DNA from: Iningainema tapete BLCC-T55
Lineage (GTDB): Bacteria > Cyanobacteriota > Cyanobacteriia > Cyanobacteriales > Nostocaceae
Length of the DNA stretch: 64,000 nucleotides
Assembly (NCBI RefSeq): GCF_014698965.1
Contig: NZ_JACXAE010000036.1
Span: 114,444 to 178,443, forward strand
Direction of reading: 5' to 3'
Shown here: positions 6,909-16,437 of the stretch, one piece after another
Layout: every line of letters starts with the position of its first letter
How positions within the stretch are numbered: position 1 is the stretch's first letter
Notes under the pieces: generated by a model
Databases searched by the model: none
Seen by the model: only the letters and a program-made list of their open reading frames with translations
Told to the model about the DNA's origin: nothing
Made by a program: the position numbers and the translations under genes

Positions 6909-9185
6909 TCAGCTAATTTGTGACACTACTTGCTCGACTATCGCTTCAACGGATGATTGTTCAATTATCTCGTTGTTTTGGACTGCATTGGGACCTAAGT
7001 CGAAATCATACCATTGATTACGCCATTGCATTCTGAACTTGAGACGCTGCCAACTTTGAGGTAAATTAGGACAAGCAACTGGACCAAATTGAGTCATGCG
7101 GATGCCTGCAAATCCAAACACCACAGCTTGCCAAACTCCACCAGCACTGGCTGCGTGAATTCCTTCAGCCGCATTACGCCGTACATCTTCTAAATCTACC
7201 AAAGCCGATCGCATAAAGTGCGTGTAAGCTTCTGTTGGAAGATTCATATCGCAAGCCATAATGGCATTAATTGCTGGACCTAAAGAAGAACCGTAAGTAT
7301 GGTCGGTGCGGGGGTTATAATAATCCCAGTTAGCTTGGAGAGTTTTTTGGTTGTAGCGATCGCGCAATAAGTACATCAGCATCAACACATCTGGCTGCTT
7401 GAGAATTTGTCTTGCACTAGTTTCCTCAATTCCCAGTAAACCTTGCATTGATTTGGTACGAGGTTCATAATCAGCTAAGTTGACATCTATTAATTTGAAG
7501 AAGCCCTCGAACTGTTCAATTAAGCCAGTTTCTTGGTCTTGATTCAAATATAAGCGATCGCTAATCAAAGCCCAACGTTTTAACCTTTCAGTTTCCAAGT
7601 TGAGCATTTCAATCAACTGGGAAGCTTTTTGGGGATAAGCTTGCTTGAGCCAATCTAAAAGAGCCAAAGCTGACTGCAAGTGCCATTGCACCATCATATT
7701 AGTGAAGGCATTGTTGTCTACGCGATCATGATTTTCATCTGGTCCAATAACATCACGAATATCATAACAGCTACGCTCAAGGTTCCACTCCACTCGGCTT
7801 TCCCAAAAAACAGCTGTATCTAGGATAATTTCCGCCCCATAATCGCGCATCCAGTCATCATCACCAGTGCAACGCCAGTACTGCCAAACAGCATAAGCGA
7901 CATCGGTGTTGATATGTACTTCAATATCACCGCACCAAATCCGAACTAACTCACCGTCTTTTGCACCAGGTACCCAACGAGGTGTTACCTCATCTCCTGT
8001 AGTGGCGCTTTCCCAAGCATACATAGCTCCAGAATATCCCGCTTCCTGTGCTTTGCGTCTCGCTCCTGGCAAAGTGTGGTAGCGATAAGTAAGTAAATTA
8101 CGCGCTACATCTGGCTGAGTCAGAATTAAGAATGGAAGTATAAAAATTTCTGTGTCCCAAAATATATGTCCCCGATAAGCAAAACCAGAGAGGGTTTTGG
8201 GAGGTATACTTACTCGGTCATCATGACGCGGTGCTACAGCAAGTAATTGAAAGAGATTGTAGCGAACACTTAGCTGAGCTTGAGGGTCGCCTTCAATAAT
8301 AATATCACTGTCTTGCCAGACTTTTTCCCATGTGGCGATATGAGCTGCTAACAAAGTTGTATAGCAAGGTGCAGCAACTAAACGAATTAGTGCCAGTTCA
8401 CATGGACTTTGTGTGTCCCGTGAAGTGAATACGGTGACAATCTTTTCAAAAGTTACTGTTTTTCCTGGTGTGGCATGGAAGTTTGACTGGAGTTTTGGAC
8501 TGTCAACTTGGTGTACTTTTACTGGTGCAACATTTTCACCCGTTACTTCCAGTTTCACCGCCATCCCCAGTTGGATAGCTGAGTGGAGTGTTTGGTTTTG
8601 CAACCAGATAAAGTTGTCTACACCCCCGTAGTTGAGAGTTTTCCAGTGTTTTACACCTTGGGTATCTTGTTCGGCATTCAAACCGACTTCAACAGCAACA
8701 TCGCCTTCAAAGTCTATTGAAGTGATTTGACAACGTATTGCCAAAATGTGTTTATCTGCTAAACTGGTAAAACGCTCAAAGTGAAACTCCAATGTGTGAC
8801 CTGTTGGAGAACGCCAGCGTACATCCCGGCTAACTATGCCCAAACGTAGGTCTAGCCGTCGTTCATACTTGAGAATCTCACCGCTATCTAGGCGGAAACG
8901 TTCTCCATCTACCTTAATTACGAAGGGTAACCAGTTAGGACAATTTACCAATTCAGTATTGGCGATCGCTACATCGTCGTAAACACCATTAATTAGTGTT
9001 GCATCTGTATCGTTAAGGTATCCTTCCTCGAAAGCTCCCCGTGTTCCTAGATAACCATTTCCAAGGGTGAAAACGGTTTCTTTGTAGTGCAGTTGATTTG
9101 GATTGAACTCTAGTTCACAGACGTTCCATCCATCAGAGTAATTCAGTCGCTGGTTTGGTTGAGTATCAGTGGACAAGTCTAGCAT
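6909..9185 (-). CDS. Glycoside hydrolase family 65 protein (disaccharide phosphorylase type)
   Basis: 758 residues, the normal size for GH65 maltose/kojibiose/trehalose phosphorylases. The N-terminal domain opens with 'ETVFTLGNGYLGTRGAFEE', then comes the (alpha/alpha)6 barrel with 'GYSGAMYAWESATTGDEVT', 'EVHINTDVAYAVWQYW' and 'DVIGPDENHDRVDNNAFTN'. Glu484 in GPDE matches the family's general acid. The C-terminal part carries 'EGIHAASAGGVWQAVV'. These enzymes cleave alpha-linked glucose disaccharides with phosphate to give beta-glucose 1-phosphate. The substrate cannot be told from sequence; no beta-phosphoglucomutase gene is next to it. ATG start at 9185, with no strong ribosome-binding site. 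Confidence 0.88.
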   Translation of the reverse strand: MLDLSTDTQPNQRLNYSDGWNVCELEFNPNQLHYKETVFTLGNGYLGTRGAFEEGYLNDTDATLINGVYDDVAIANTELVNCPNWLPFVIKVDGERFRLDSGEILKYERRLDLRLGIVSRDVRWRSPTGHTLEFHFERFTSLADKHILAIRCQITSIDFEGDVAVEVGLNAEQDTQGVKHWKTLNYGGVDNFIWLQNQTLHSAIQLGMAVKLEVTGENVAPVKVHQVDSPKLQSNFHATPGKTVTFEKIVTVFTSRDTQSPCELALIRLVAAPCYTTLLAAHIATWEKVWQDSDIIIEGDPQAQLSVRYNLFQLLAVAPRHDDRVSIPPKTLSGFAYRGHIFWDTEIFILPFLILTQPDVARNLLTYRYHTLPGARRKAQEAGYSGAMYAWESATTGDEVTPRWVPGAKDGELVRIWCGDIEVHINTDVAYAVWQYWRCTGDDDWMRDYGAEIILDTAVFWESRVEWNLERSCYDIRDVIGPDENHDRVDNNAFTNMMVQWHLQSALALLDWLKQAYPQKASQLIEMLNLETERLKRWALISDRLYLNQDQETGLIEQFEGFFKLIDVNLADYEPRTKSMQGLLGIEETSARQILKQPDVLMLMYLLRDRYNQKTLQANWDYYNPRTDHTYGSSLGPAINAIMACDMNLPTEAYTHFMRSALVDLEDVRRNAAEGIHAASAGGVWQAVVFGFAGIRMTQFGPVACPNLPQSWQRLKFRMQWRNQWYDFDLGPNAVQNNEIIEQSSVEAIVEQVVSQIS

Positions 9186-9553
9186 GACTTAATAAAACCT
9201 ATATTGTGGGTCTTGCTGTATACCTATGAAACAAATTAGGAGCAAGCAGGAGTATTTCACCTCCTTACACCGCTATCTAGACTTGGATGCAGCCTAAACA
9301 GTGAAGAATGACGTTTAATTGATATTTGGCGTTCCCTTAGACATCCTGCTATAGAGATATTTTATTATCTTTTTATCGTTAATTAACTATGGACGCAAAA
9401 ATCTACAAACACTTACATTTATAATAAGTATGTATAAGCATATACAATAAAATTAATAGTTTGTTACAAAATAAATATAGATAAAAATAGCATAGCATAA
9501 CTTCATTAAGTAAAATATTATCTTAAGTGTTTCTTTAGAAAATTTCAGTATTC
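9186..9553. other. Non-coding AT-rich region upstream of the GH65 gene
   Basis: No credible gene is seen. The region is AT-rich and probably holds the GH65 promoter on the minus strand; no operator was recognised. Confidence 0.4.
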
Positions 9554-9664
9554 CTCGTTCCCAGCCTCTGGCTGGGAATGCATTGAGCGAGGCTCCGCCT
9601 CAAATTTGGAGCGCAAGGAGGCAGAGCCTCTCGTAGGCATTCCCATGCTGAGCATGGGAACGAG
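9554..9664. repeat. 111-bp cloverleaf-like palindromic repeat
   Basis: The outer stem is CTCGTTCCCA (9554-9563) with TGGGAACGAG (9655-9664). Inside are separate hairpins: TCCCAGCC/GGCTGGGA, GAGGCTCCGCCTC, GAGGCAGAGCCTC and TTCCCATGC/GCATGGGAA. It carries no coding sequence and looks like a small non-autonomous mobile repeat, lying 28 bp past the hemN stop. Confidence 0.75.
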
Positions 9665-9692
9665 AAACTGGCTCCTGTCTCATGTCTCCTGC

Positions 9693-11075
9693 TCAAATCG
9701 CACGAGAGAATTTTTGCGCTCGCGTTTGGATATGAGTATCAAAGATGACAGCAATATTGCGAACTAGTAATCTACCAATTTCTGTAATACTGATATGGTT
9801 GGTTGATAATTGAACTAGTCCATCTTGCTCTATTCGTTTCAATTCCTCTAGTTCTTTGGAGAAGTATTGATCAAAACTGATGTGATACTTCTGTTCTATG
9901 TCTTGCTTGCGTAGTTTGGCATGAGACATAATGCTCATAATCACATCTCGTCTGAGCATATCTTCCCAACTAAGTTTAATACCTTTACTTGTAGGTAAAA
10001 CACCTGCGTCAATTGCCCGGTAATAATCTTTCAGTTGTTTGTGGTTTTGAGCATAGGCATCTTCTAGCATACTTATAGATGAGATTCCAAAACCAAAGAG
10101 TTCCGTTTGCGCTTGGGTAGTATAACCTTGGAAGTTGCGCTTTAAAGTACAATTGTTTTGGGCGATCGCTAGTTCATCATTAGGTTTGGCAAAGTGATCC
10201 ATGCCAATGAATCGATACTGACTACTTGTTAGCTCCTCAATAGTCATTTGTAGTATTTCTAACTTTTCGGGTGGTGTAGGTAGTGCAACAGCTGGGATAT
10301 TTTTCTGCACAGGCTTCACCCACGGTACATAGGCAAAGTTAAAGACAGCGATTCTGTCAGGATCTAATTCAATGGTTTTTTTTACCGTTTCGCGAAATGT
10401 GTCGATTGTCTGAAATGGTAAACCATAAATTAGGTCTACATTCACACTATCAAATCCGGCTTCTTTGATCCAGCTCATCACATCAAACAGCATTTCTTTT
10501 GGTTGGATGCGATTCACAGCTGCTTGCACTTGGGTATTGAAATCTTGAATCCCAAAGCTAATCCGATTAAATCCGATTTCTCTGAGAAAGAAAATGTAGT
10601 TTTTATCTATATAGCGAGGATTAATCTCAATGGAGATTTCTGCTTTTGGATTAATAGTGAAGTGGCGATTTATGTTCTTCCATAACAATTCTACTTGTTC
10701 TAAGTTTAAATAATTTGGGGTTCCGCCACCCCAGTGAATTTGATCCACTTTTCGCTCTCTATCAATTAGAGATGCTGTGTTATTAATATCGCGGATTAAG
10801 TACTCTAAATAAGGTTTAGCGATCTCCTTATTATTCGATATAATCACGTTACAGCCGCAAAAATAGCAAGCACTCTGACAAAATGGTATATGGAAATACA
10901 AAGATAGCGGAGATTTTCTTTGGTTAGAAGTGGCGATCGCACTAATAAAATCAGAGTTGGTGAATTCTGGACTTAATTCTGTTGCGGGGGGGTAGCTAGT
11001 GTATCTTGGTGTAGGAGTATCGTACTTTTTGATTGTATTGAAGTCAAATTTGACATGAGGCGATTGAAAAACCAT
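9693..11075 (-). CDS. hemN: Oxygen-independent coproporphyrinogen III oxidase HemN
   Basis: 460 residues, near the 457 of E. coli HemN. The N-terminal 'KYDTPTPRYTSYPPA' is the HemN-specific arm that separates true HemN from HemW. The radical SAM cluster motif is C66-x3-C70-x2-C73 (CQSACYFC) with the extra HemN Cys at 75. 'IHWGGGTPNYL' binds SAM, 'RISFGIQDF' and 'VNVDLIYGLPFQT' follow, and the C-terminal HemN domain includes 'FQGYTTQAQTELFGFGISSIS'. The enzyme makes protoporphyrinogen IX from coproporphyrinogen III when oxygen is low, for heme and chlorophyll synthesis. It is transcribed alone, downstream of the pst operon on the same strand. Confidence 0.95.
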   Translation of the reverse strand: MVFQSPHVKFDFNTIKKYDTPTPRYTSYPPATELSPEFTNSDFISAIATSNQRKSPLSLYFHIPFCQSACYFCGCNVIISNNKEIAKPYLEYLIRDINNTASLIDRERKVDQIHWGGGTPNYLNLEQVELLWKNINRHFTINPKAEISIEINPRYIDKNYIFFLREIGFNRISFGIQDFNTQVQAAVNRIQPKEMLFDVMSWIKEAGFDSVNVDLIYGLPFQTIDTFRETVKKTIELDPDRIAVFNFAYVPWVKPVQKNIPAVALPTPPEKLEILQMTIEELTSSQYRFIGMDHFAKPNDELAIAQNNCTLKRNFQGYTTQAQTELFGFGISSISMLEDAYAQNHKQLKDYYRAIDAGVLPTSKGIKLSWEDMLRRDVIMSIMSHAKLRKQDIEQKYHISFDQYFSKELEELKRIEQDGLVQLSTNHISITEIGRLLVRNIAVIFDTHIQTRAQKFSRAI

Positions 11076-11163
11076 CGATACAGATCCAAGGCATGTTGAT
11101 TTCTACCCAAATTATTGACTATTAATTATTATATAGCTATTAAATTAATCCTAATTTTTAAGT

Positions 11164-11191
11164 GTAGGGGTGAACCGCTGTTCACCCCTAC
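11164..11191. repeat. Perfect 12-bp stem hairpin
   Basis: GTAGGGGTGAAC (11164-11175) and GTTCACCCCTAC (11180-11191) pair perfectly around CGCT. It lies between pstB and hemN. It has no T-run on the minus strand, so a dispersed repeat is more likely than a terminator. Confidence 0.6.
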
Positions 11192-11347
11192 TTGTCTATT
11201 TCTATCAAATCATATATGATGAGTGTGTATTTTTATTTTCAAAAATAAAATTTTACACTTTTAAACCCACTCCTCATTCAGATTTTCCCACACCAAATTT
11301 GCTCATGTTTAGCTCTTTTTTAGTAAGCGCTATAGCCACTCCAAACT

Positions 11348-11370
11348 AACTGAGAATATTTTTCTCAGTT
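11348..11370 (-). terminator. Probable terminator of the pst operon
   Basis: AACTGAGAA (11348-11356) and TTCTCAGTT (11362-11370) form a 9-bp stem with a 5-base loop. It lies about 50 bp after the pstB stop on the minus strand. T-runs flank it on the plus strand side as well, so it could work in both directions. Confidence 0.55.
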
Positions 11371-11422
11371 TTTACACACTTGCTTAACTTAAAACAAAAA
11401 TAACAGACGTGATTTGTATCTG

Positions 11423-12202
11423 TTAACCGAAACGCCCAGAAACGTAGTCGCGGGTGCGAGAATCAAGAGCATTGCCAAAAATTTGAGTTGTTTCGCCAAA
11501 TTCAACCATTTGACCGATGCGGCTTTCATCAGTACTGAAAAAAGCCGTGAAATCAGAAACACGAGCGGCTTGCTGCATGTTGTGGGTGACAATGGCGATT
11601 GTCAATTCATCGCGCAAACTATGAATCAGTTCTTCAACTTTCATCGTAGCGATGGGGTCAAGCGCTGAACAAGGCTCGTCCATGAGTAAAACTTTTGGTC
11701 TTACTGCCAAAGCACGGGCAATACACAGTCGCTGTTGTTGCCCACCAGAGAAACCTAAAGCCGATCTGTTCAGGTTATTTTTCACCTCATCCCAAATAGC
11801 AGCGCCTCTGAGAGCAGATTCGACAATTTCATCTAATTCTGCTTTGGGACGCCATCCGGCTATTTTAATACCGTAGGCGATATTATCATAAACACTCATG
11901 GGAAAAAGGTTTGGCTTTTGAAACACCATCCCAATTTGACGGCGTAGACGATTGAGGTTAACACGGGGGCTATAAATATTCTGACCAAAAAATTCTACAC
12001 TGCCTTCAACTTTGACTTCTGTTTCTAATTCGCTAATGCGATTGAGAGATTTAATGAAGGTAGATTTACCACAACCCGATGGACCAATAATTGCGGTTAC
12101 TTGCTTCTGGTAAATGTCCATTGACACCCCTTCGAGCGCTTTAGAGGTGCCGTAGTAAAAGTTGAGACTTTTGACTTGGATAGCTGGGGATAACTTACTC
12201 AT
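11423..12202 (-). CDS. pstB: Phosphate ABC transporter ATP-binding protein PstB
   Basis: 259 residues, the usual PstB size. Walker A is 'GPSGCGKST' (residues 40-48), the Q-loop is in '[13 protein letters not shown]', the signature is '[18 protein letters not shown]', Walker B is '[13 protein letters not shown]' and the switch His is in 'IAIVTHNM'. '[12 protein letters not shown]' is typical of PstB. It powers high-affinity phosphate import through PstC/PstA. It is last in the pstSCAB order on the minus strand, 55 bp after pstA, and probably shares the Pho-box-controlled promoter before pstS. Confidence 0.96.
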   Translation of the reverse strand: MSKLSPAIQVKSLNFYYGTSKALEGVSMDIYQKQVTAIIGPSGCGKSTFIKSLNRISELETEVKVEGSVEFFGQNIYSPRVNLNRLRRQIGMVFQKPNLFPMSVYDNIAYGIKIAGWRPKAELDEIVESALRGAAIWDEVKNNLNRSALGFSGGQQQRLCIARALAVRPKVLLMDEPCSALDPIATMKVEELIHSLRDELTIAIVTHNMQQAARVSDFTAFFSTDESRIGQMVEFGETTQIFGNALDSRTRDYVSGRFG

Positions 12203-12257
12203 AATATGTGAAAGTTACGACAACAATAATTAACTACAAGTGATTGTGATTTAGTTA

Positions 12258-13133
12258 TCATTTTCGCTTGCTGGTGACCAAGCGAGAGAGAACACTAATT
12301 AACATTACCATCGAGACTAACACTAGAGAAGCAGTCCAAACTAATTGAGTTTTTTCTGGAGCAGGATCGTTGTATAAATTAAAAATCAGTACGGATAAGG
12401 AAGCTGTAGGAGTTATTAGGCTTCTTGACCAATCTAAACTGAACAAAGCAGTAAAAATTAGGGGTGCTGTCTCGCCAGCAGCACGAGCCACAGCTAGTAG
12501 AACTCCAGTAGTAATTGCAGGTAATGCTGCACCAATAATAACACCGAAAGTCGTTTGAAAGCGAGTACCTCCTAAAGCAGCAGATCCTAAACGTAAAGAT
12601 CTGGGAACAAGTTTCAATGCTTCTTCCGTCGTTAATACCACTATAGGCAACATGAGCATAGCTAAGGCAAAACCACCTGCGAGCGCACTAAATTGTTTGG
12701 TAAGCACAACTATGACACCATACGCAAAAATACCTACAATGATTGACGGAATCCCTGTCAGAATAGTAGTGATGAAGCGAACAGCACGACCAATAGAAGT
12801 TCCTTGACCAATTTCTGACAAAAATATACCTGTCATTATTCCGATTGGTATACTAATTGCTCCAGCAATTGCAATCATTGTTAGCGTGCCAACGATCGCA
12901 TTACCAAACCCATTATCTATAACTGACGTGACAAACATTGATGGTCTAAGGCTACCAATTCCCCGTGAGATTATCTCCCATAAAAGAGAAATTAAGGGAA
13001 TTAGGGCAAGAGTTGTGAAAATAAATGCAATTGCATTCATTGCATAGGTAAAGAATTGTCTTTTCGGAGGTAGAGAACTACATAATTCGTCTGCCAGAGA
13101 TTGATCTATTGGAGTTGCTTGATTATCATTCAT
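12258..13133 (-). CDS. pstA: Phosphate ABC transporter permease PstA
   Basis: About 291 residues from the ATG at 13133 (MNDNQATPIDQS); a TTG at 13160 gives a less likely 9-residue extension. Six membrane segments are visible, starting near 'FFTYAMNAIAFIFTTLALIPL'. The permease loop carries 'VPRSLRLGSAALGGTRFQTT', the EAA-type contact with PstB, and 'AVARAAGETAPLIFTA' is a PstA hallmark. It forms the inner-membrane channel with PstC. It lies 64 bp after pstC and 55 bp before pstB on the same strand. Confidence 0.94.
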   Translation of the reverse strand: MNDNQATPIDQSLADELCSSLPPKRQFFTYAMNAIAFIFTTLALIPLISLLWEIISRGIGSLRPSMFVTSVIDNGFGNAIVGTLTMIAIAGAISIPIGIMTGIFLSEIGQGTSIGRAVRFITTILTGIPSIIVGIFAYGVIVVLTKQFSALAGGFALAMLMLPIVVLTTEEALKLVPRSLRLGSAALGGTRFQTTFGVIIGAALPAITTGVLLAVARAAGETAPLIFTALFSLDWSRSLITPTASLSVLIFNLYNDPAPEKTQLVWTASLVLVSMVMLISVLSRLVTSKRK

Positions 13134-13197
13134 CTCAAAGTAAGCCTTTTGGGAGTGCAAATTTATTTCTCAAGTATGATGTAATACTAGACTCGTG

Positions 13198-14181
13198 TTA
13201 TCTATTCTTTCTCGCCACAAATTGCACAATAAACACTGCGGCAATATTTACCAACAGAGTCAAAGCAAACAAAATTAAACCTAAATACGTTAAAGCGCCA
13301 AGGTGTAATTGATCTTGAGCTTCAGCAAATTCATTGGCTAATACAGAGGGAATTGAATAAGCAGGTTCCAGCAAAGAAGGGTTGATTTGAGCAGAGTTAC
13401 CAATCACCATAGTTACAGCCATTGTCTCACCTAAAGCTCTTCCTAATGCCAGCATTGCCGCAGCAACAACTCCGGAGAATGCTGTAGGGAGTATGACTCG
13501 AAAAATAGTTTCCCATCGAGTAGAACCTAAAGCCATAGAGCCAGTACGTAACTCTTTCGGAACTACTAGCAACACATCACGACTAATTGCTGCCATTGTG
13601 GGTAAGATCATAATCGCCAGAATTGTACCTGCAGTTAATAAATTAAATCCAGCAGGACTTGGTGTATTGAACAAGGGTATCCAACCGAAAGCAGTAGATA
13701 GCAAATTTTGTACAGGCGTAAAGAACGGAATAAAGATATAAATACCCCATAACCCGATGATTACGCTAGGAATGGCGGCAATTAGCTCGACAATAAACGC
13801 TATGGTTCTACGAGTTGAGGGTGGCAGAAAGTCTTCACTTGTAACTAAAGCTACCGCAAGACCAATGGGTACGGCTAATAGAATCGCGATCGCACTACTT
13901 ACCAAAGTGCCATATATGTATGGTAATGCCCCAAAAACTAAATTTCCTGTATCCCATTCTTGGCTAAATAAGAACCCCAGTCCAAATTTCTGCAACGCCG
14001 GGGTAGCTTCGCGCAGGATAATCCAACTTATCCAAAACAGCACAGTAACTGTGAAAGCGGCAAATATATAAGTTAGCCAGGTGAATGCTTTGTCTAGCTT
14101 CAAGTTCAGATCGCGGCTAACTGTAATGTCAAGATTTTCATCAACCAAATTTGGTTGGTTTGTATATGTTGGTTCAGGCAT
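13198..14181 (-). CDS. pstC: Phosphate ABC transporter permease PstC
   Basis: About 327 residues from the ATG at 14181 (MPEPTYTNQPN); a GTG at 14190 would add three residues, and neither has a clear ribosome-binding site. It has six predicted membrane segments. The permease loop 'VPKELRTGSMALGSTRWETI' and 'LGRALGETMAVTMVIGNS' are typical of PstC. It pairs with PstA to carry phosphate through the inner membrane. It is the second gene of the pst operon, about 95 bp after pstS. Confidence 0.94.
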   Translation of the reverse strand: MPEPTYTNQPNLVDENLDITVSRDLNLKLDKAFTWLTYIFAAFTVTVLFWISWIILREATPALQKFGLGFLFSQEWDTGNLVFGALPYIYGTLVSSAIAILLAVPIGLAVALVTSEDFLPPSTRRTIAFIVELIAAIPSVIIGLWGIYIFIPFFTPVQNLLSTAFGWIPLFNTPSPAGFNLLTAGTILAIMILPTMAAISRDVLLVVPKELRTGSMALGSTRWETIFRVILPTAFSGVVAAAMLALGRALGETMAVTMVIGNSAQINPSLLEPAYSIPSVLANEFAEAQDQLHLGALTYLGLILFALTLLVNIAAVFIVQFVARKNR

Positions 14182-14275
14182 ATTTGTCACAAATCAAGCA
14201 ATTCAACTATTTACATGACTATAGGGTGGGCTTTTCAACCCACCCTGAGAATAGCTTAAAGCGCTCTAATTCAGA

Positions 14276-15316
14276 TTATTTAAGAGCGGTATTTACATCT
14301 TGTATCACTTTACTAGCAACAGGTGCAGGAATACGAGTGTAGTTGAGGTCATCATTAAACTGTTGACCATCTGTTAGCACCCAATTAATCCAGTTTCTAA
14401 CAGCAGTTCTTTTGTTGGCGTCAGGATAATTTCTGTAAATCATCATCCAGGTTAAACCAACGATGGGATAACCTTGGTCTGGATCGCCAACAAAAACGCG
14501 GTAGTTAGCTGGGAATTGCACAGTAGACAAGGCTTGGTTAGCAGTTTGTAGAGATGGAGCTACATACTGTTTTTGCTTGTTTTCTATCTGAGCTGAGTTT
14601 AGTTTGTTTGCTACAGCGAAACTATACTCAACGTAACCAATGGAGCCAGAGGTACGAGCTACTCCACCTGCTACACCTGGGTTTCCTTTCGCCCTTGTAA
14701 CGTTAGAAAGACCAACCCATTTTGGCGCTGTGTTTGCACCAACTCTACCTTTAAAATAAGGACTGATGGTACTCAGGTGGTTGGTGAAAATAAAAGTTGT
14801 ACCGCTACTATCAGCACGAACTACAGGTCTAATCGGTACATTTGGTAAATTTACACCAGGATTAACTTTTTTAATTCTATCGTCGTTCCAGTTAGAAATT
14901 TGACCAGAGAAAATTGCTGGCAATACCTCGCGGGATAGTCTAAGATTGTTAACTCCGGGAACATTATAAACAACGGAAACAGCACCACCCGCAGTAGGTA
15001 CTAGAATTACTCCTCTGCTAACTTTAGCTATTTCATCATCTTTCATTGCGGCATCACTACCACCAAAGTCAACTGTTCCAGCAATTACTTGACGAATACC
15101 AGCACCACTACCTACACCTTGATAGTTAATTGAAAGACCTGGATACTTTTTCCTAACTTCTCTAGCATATCTTTCGTACAGTGGAGCAGGAAAAGTTGCT
15201 CCCGCTCCATTCAGTTGTGCTTGTTGCGCGATCGCCGTCAAAAATGGTCCTAATGTTACCGCAGCTGTCACGACTGTTGTTACAGCTACTCGATTTAAAA
15301 ATTTAGTTGAAACCAT
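14276..15316 (-). CDS. pstS: Phosphate-binding protein PstS
   Basis: About 346 residues from the ATG at 15316 (MVSTKFLNRVAV), which has GAGGAG just before it; a TTG at 15337 is less likely. There is an N-terminal signal sequence ending near 'LTAIAQQ'. The phosphate-binding motifs are present: 'LNGAGATFPAPLYERY', 'YQGVGSGAGIRQVIAG', 'DFGGSDAAM' and 'VRADSSGTTFIFTNHL'. The protein captures phosphate in the periplasm and passes it to PstCA. It is the first gene of the pstSCAB operon, behind an upstream region rich in TTAA repeats spaced 11 bp apart. Confidence 0.96.
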   Translation of the reverse strand: MVSTKFLNRVAVTTVVTAAVTLGPFLTAIAQQAQLNGAGATFPAPLYERYAREVRKKYPGLSINYQGVGSGAGIRQVIAGTVDFGGSDAAMKDDEIAKVSRGVILVPTAGGAVSVVYNVPGVNNLRLSREVLPAIFSGQISNWNDDRIKKVNPGVNLPNVPIRPVVRADSSGTTFIFTNHLSTISPYFKGRVGANTAPKWVGLSNVTRAKGNPGVAGGVARTSGSIGYVEYSFAVANKLNSAQIENKQKQYVAPSLQTANQALSTVQFPANYRVFVGDPDQGYPIVGLTWMMIYRNYPDANKRTAVRNWINWVLTDGQQFNDDLNYTRIPAPVASKVIQDVNTALK

Positions 15317-15382
15317 GTCTCCTCGTAAATTCAGCAACTAGTTTTTGTTAATTAACATTCCAGAAGTAAACTACAATAGTAA

Positions 15383-15458
15383 TGGTTAATATTTGTTTAA
15401 GCATGTGTTAATTTGAAATTAAAACTTTATTAAAAATTTATTTAACATTGTTGTTAAT
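15383..15458 (-). promoter_or_regulatory. Pho-box array before pstS (probable SphR/PhoB site)
   Basis: TTAA cores occur at 15386, 15397, 15408, 15419 and 15430, exactly 11 bp apart, then at 15442 and 15454. On the pstS strand they read as ATTAACCA, CTTAAACA and ATTAACAC separated by 3 bp, which matches the 8-bp direct repeat plus 3-bp spacer of cyanobacterial Pho boxes. This points to activation of pstSCAB by phosphate starvation. The region is AT-rich, so the outer copies may be chance. Confidence 0.75.
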
Positions 15459-15614
15459 TTATTGATTCAACTAAATGTTAAATAGAACACAAAAAGGTGA
15501 TTCAATATTATCTATTTAATGTCAAGTTGCTTAAGGTCAAATATAAAATAATTCAGAAGCTCGATTTCTTACTTTTAGTTGAAAATGATATTATGAGTCG
15601 GGAGCCGCTAATAG

Positions 15615-16304
15615 TTATTTCTCTGACTCAACTACAACGTTTGGCTTTTGTTCAACTTCTTCTGTTGTTGGTATAGAAGGTTGATGCCAGTCTTGAAGGT
15701 AAATAAGTTCCAGTTTGTTACCAACTTGAGAAAAAAAGTCAATCTGCCGTGAGCGCAAAATCACAAAAATGCGGAGAAATATGAAAGCAATAATGGCTAC
15801 AGTCATTGCAGTTATAGCGCTAATTAAAGCTTGACCAATACCAGCTGTAAGTGAAGAGATGTCAGCACGGCTCACATTGCCATCTTTGAGGTTGGAGAAA
15901 GTTGTCATCAAACCGGACGCAGTACCTAATATACCAAGTAATGGCGCGATCGCCATCACACTTTCGAGTAGGCGATCTCCTCTACGCATTTCCACAAACT
16001 CCTGATCGCTAGCAGCGGCGATCGCTAAGTGAAATATTTCTGCAGTCGGATTTTTTGCTCTGAGCGGCGCTACCATCACACGTCCCACGGCTACATCTTG
16101 CCATAGTTCAGCAACCTCTAGAGCTTTTTGTTGACTATCCTTTGCTGCTGTGAGTACTTCTTGTGCTACCTGTTTTTGTTGAGTTTTGAGCTTAAACCAA
16201 AACCAAGTACGTTCTACAGCACATGCAAGAGTTGCCACAAATAAACCCAACAGAGGCCACATGACAAGACCACCTGCAATAAAAGTATCAAATATTACAT
16301 TCAT
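15615..16304 (-). CDS. MotA/TolQ/ExbB proton channel family protein
   Basis: 229 residues with three membrane segments: about 8-28 ('GLVMWPLLGLFVATLACA'), 118-140 ('VMAIAPLLGILGTASGLMTT') and 158-184 ('GQALISAITAMTVAIIAFI'). The last two form the TolQ/ExbB core. Such proteins use the proton gradient to power TonB-type outer-membrane transport or envelope upkeep. The usual partner (ExbD/TolR) is not next to it, so it may work with a distant one. It lies upstream of pstS on the same strand, about 300 bp away, and is divergent from ubiD. Confidence 0.85.
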   Translation of the reverse strand: MNVIFDTFIAGGLVMWPLLGLFVATLACAVERTWFWFKLKTQQKQVAQEVLTAAKDSQQKALEVAELWQDVAVGRVMVAPLRAKNPTAEIFHLAIAAASDQEFVEMRRGDRLLESVMAIAPLLGILGTASGLMTTFSNLKDGNVSRADISSLTAGIGQALISAITAMTVAIIAFIFLRIFVILRSRQIDFFSQVGNKLELIYLQDWHQPSIPTTEEVEQKPNVVVESEK

Positions 16305-16437
16305 ACTTAATTTGCTCAGCGCTTACTTATAAAAAATAATGCATATTTTTGCTAGGATAACCGAATCGATTCTAGTTGAATGTTAAGAAAGTTAACAACT
16401 ATAGTTAAATATAAGTAAAAAGTCACGCTACAAAACA

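Noticed and set aside
9554..9664. Cloverleaf shape suggesting a tRNA
   Set aside because: Arms and loop sizes do not fit a tRNA, no T-arm GTTC...-type loop or CCA end, and the parts look like nested palindromes of a repeat.
15338..15614. Small frames in the region before pstS
   Set aside because: Very AT-rich, short and without ribosome-binding sites; the TTAA repeats explain the pattern better.
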